Part shown: positions 63,508 to 64,000 of the stretch, in pieces
Layout: the number at the start of each line of letters is the position of its first letter
Position numbering within the stretch: the first letter of the stretch is position 1
NCBI RefSeq assembly: GCF_010726245.1
Contig: NZ_AP022561.1
Coordinates: forward strand, 558,001-622,000
Length of the DNA stretch: 64,000 nt
Origin: Mycolicibacterium aichiense
Lineage (GTDB): Bacteria > Actinomycetota > Actinomycetes > Mycobacteriales > Mycobacteriaceae
Reading direction: 5' to 3'
Program-made: the position numbers and the translations under genes
Notes under the pieces: generated by a model
The model's database searches: none
What the model saw: only the letters and a program-made list of their open reading frames with translations
What the model was told of the DNA's origin: nothing

Positions 63508-64000
63508 ACGGCGCACAGGCACTGATCTCAACCCTGGTCGACCACGGTGTGCGGGTGTGCTTCGCCAACCCCGGTACATCGGAGATGCACTTCGTCGCCG
63601 CGTTGGACACCGTGCCGCAGATGCGCGGTGTGTTAACCCTTTTCGAAGGCGTCGCCACCGGCGCCGCCGACGGATACGCCCGCATCGCCGACGAGCCCGC
63701 CGCGGTCTTGCTGCACCTGGGCCCGGGCCTGGGCAACGGCCTGGCCAACCTGCACAACGCACGACGGGCGCATGTCCCAGCGGTCGTGGTCGTCGGTGAC
63801 CACGCCACCTATCACAAGAAATACGACGCGCCGCTGGAGTCCGACATCGATTCGGTGGCCAAGACCGTGTCGGGCTGGGTGCACCGAACCATGGCGGTCG
63901 CCGACGTAGCCGCCGATACCGCGGCGGCCATCGCATCCGCGCGCGCCCACCGGCACATCGCCACACTGATCCTGCCCGCGGATGTCTCGTGGGATGAGGG
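63504..64000 (+). CDS. ilvX: IlvX, thiamine diphosphate-dependent enzyme (5' part, cut by window)
   Basis: This is a partial gene: about 165 codons from ATG 63504 to the right edge. The N-terminal pyrimidine-binding domain of ThDP enzymes is clear: ALISTLVDHGVRVCFANPGT, then LFEGVATGAADGYARIADEP with the ThDP-activating Glu, then LLHLGPGLGNGLANLHNARR. HATYHKKYDAPLESDIDSVA matches M. tuberculosis IlvX (Rv3509c) as I recall it, annotated as an acetohydroxyacid synthase-like protein. The true reaction is uncertain, since mycobacteria have separate branched-chain synthases. The overlap with the amidohydrolase and the shared order with Rv3510c suggest a joint catabolic role. Confidence 0.87.
   Translation, partial: MNGAQALISTLVDHGVRVCFANPGTSEMHFVAALDTVPQMRGVLTLFEGVATGAADGYARIADEPAAVLLHLGPGLGNGLANLHNARRAHVPAVVVVGDHATYHKKYDAPLESDIDSVAKTVSGWVHRTMAVADVAADTAAAIASARAHRHIATLILPADVSWDE

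Overview
The window is high-GC actinobacterial DNA and almost certainly comes from a mycobacterium, most likely a fast-growing environmental one (Mycolicibacterium type). The evidence is gene content and order. It carries a large part of the mycobacterial cholesterol regulon in an order that, from memory, mirrors M. tuberculosis Rv3509c to Rv3553 read in the opposite direction. KstR operators (TnnAACnnGTTnnA) and a KstR2 operator (AnCAAGnnCTTGnT) sit in the expected promoters. All Rv assignments come from recognising the proteins, not from a search.

Layout. (1) 1-4735: ring C/D (HIP) degradation, with ipdC (cut by the window edge), ipdB, ipdA and echA20 on the minus strand, diverging from two short-chain dehydrogenases across a KstR2 site. 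(2) 4737-23066: a Ddn-like gene, then an accessory nitrogen-compound catabolic island of about 18 kb. The island holds a YtcJ-type amidohydrolase, NCS1 transporter, GMC oxidoreductase, TetR regulator, class III aminotransferase, APC permease, YczE-like membrane protein, aldehyde dehydrogenase, LysR regulator, and a tightly coupled six-gene operon (flavin monooxygenase, RidA, DUF1028, M20 amidohydrolase, aspartase, C-N hydrolase). (3) 23069-31238: the true ddn orthologue, an NTF2-like protein, fadA5, and cyp125-fadE28-fadE29-chsH2-chsH1-ltp2, which shorten the cholesterol side chain. (4) 31248-32227: a nuclease-like gene bracketed by two near-identical 56-bp palindromes, an apparent cassette, followed by a Ser-rich lipoprotein. 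(5) 33024-38485: chsH3-like hydratase and kstD (minus), diverging from hsaE-hsaG-hsaF (plus). (6) 38516-44727: non-steroid genes: a RecQ-like helicase fused to a phosphoribosyltransferase-like domain, a secreted sugar-dehydrogenase/PKD protein, a hemophore-like protein and an IclR regulator. (7) 44851-64000: Rv3531c/Rv3530c/Rv3529c homologues, kshA, ltp3, ltp4, a DUF35 partner, F420-type oxidoreductases, cyp142, a cutinase, echA19, fadD19, a nitronate monooxygenase-like protein, an amidohydrolase and the start of ilvX.

How the genes work together. Cyp125 and Cyp142 oxidise the sterol side chain at C26/27. FadD19, EchA19/ChsH3, FadA5, ChsE1-ChsE2, ChsH1-ChsH2 and Ltp2 carry out its activation and stepwise removal. 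KstD and KshA open ring B. HsaE, HsaG and HsaF process the small product of rings A/B to central metabolites. EchA20 and IpdAB/IpdC open rings D and C. The accessory island is not visibly under KstR control. It has its own regulators and palindromic operator candidates, and looks like a route for import, oxidation, deamination and amide hydrolysis of an unknown nitrogenous substrate that yields aspartate, fumarate and ammonia.

No stretch over 300 bp lacks a gene. I saw no tRNA, rRNA, CRISPR array or recognisable transposase.
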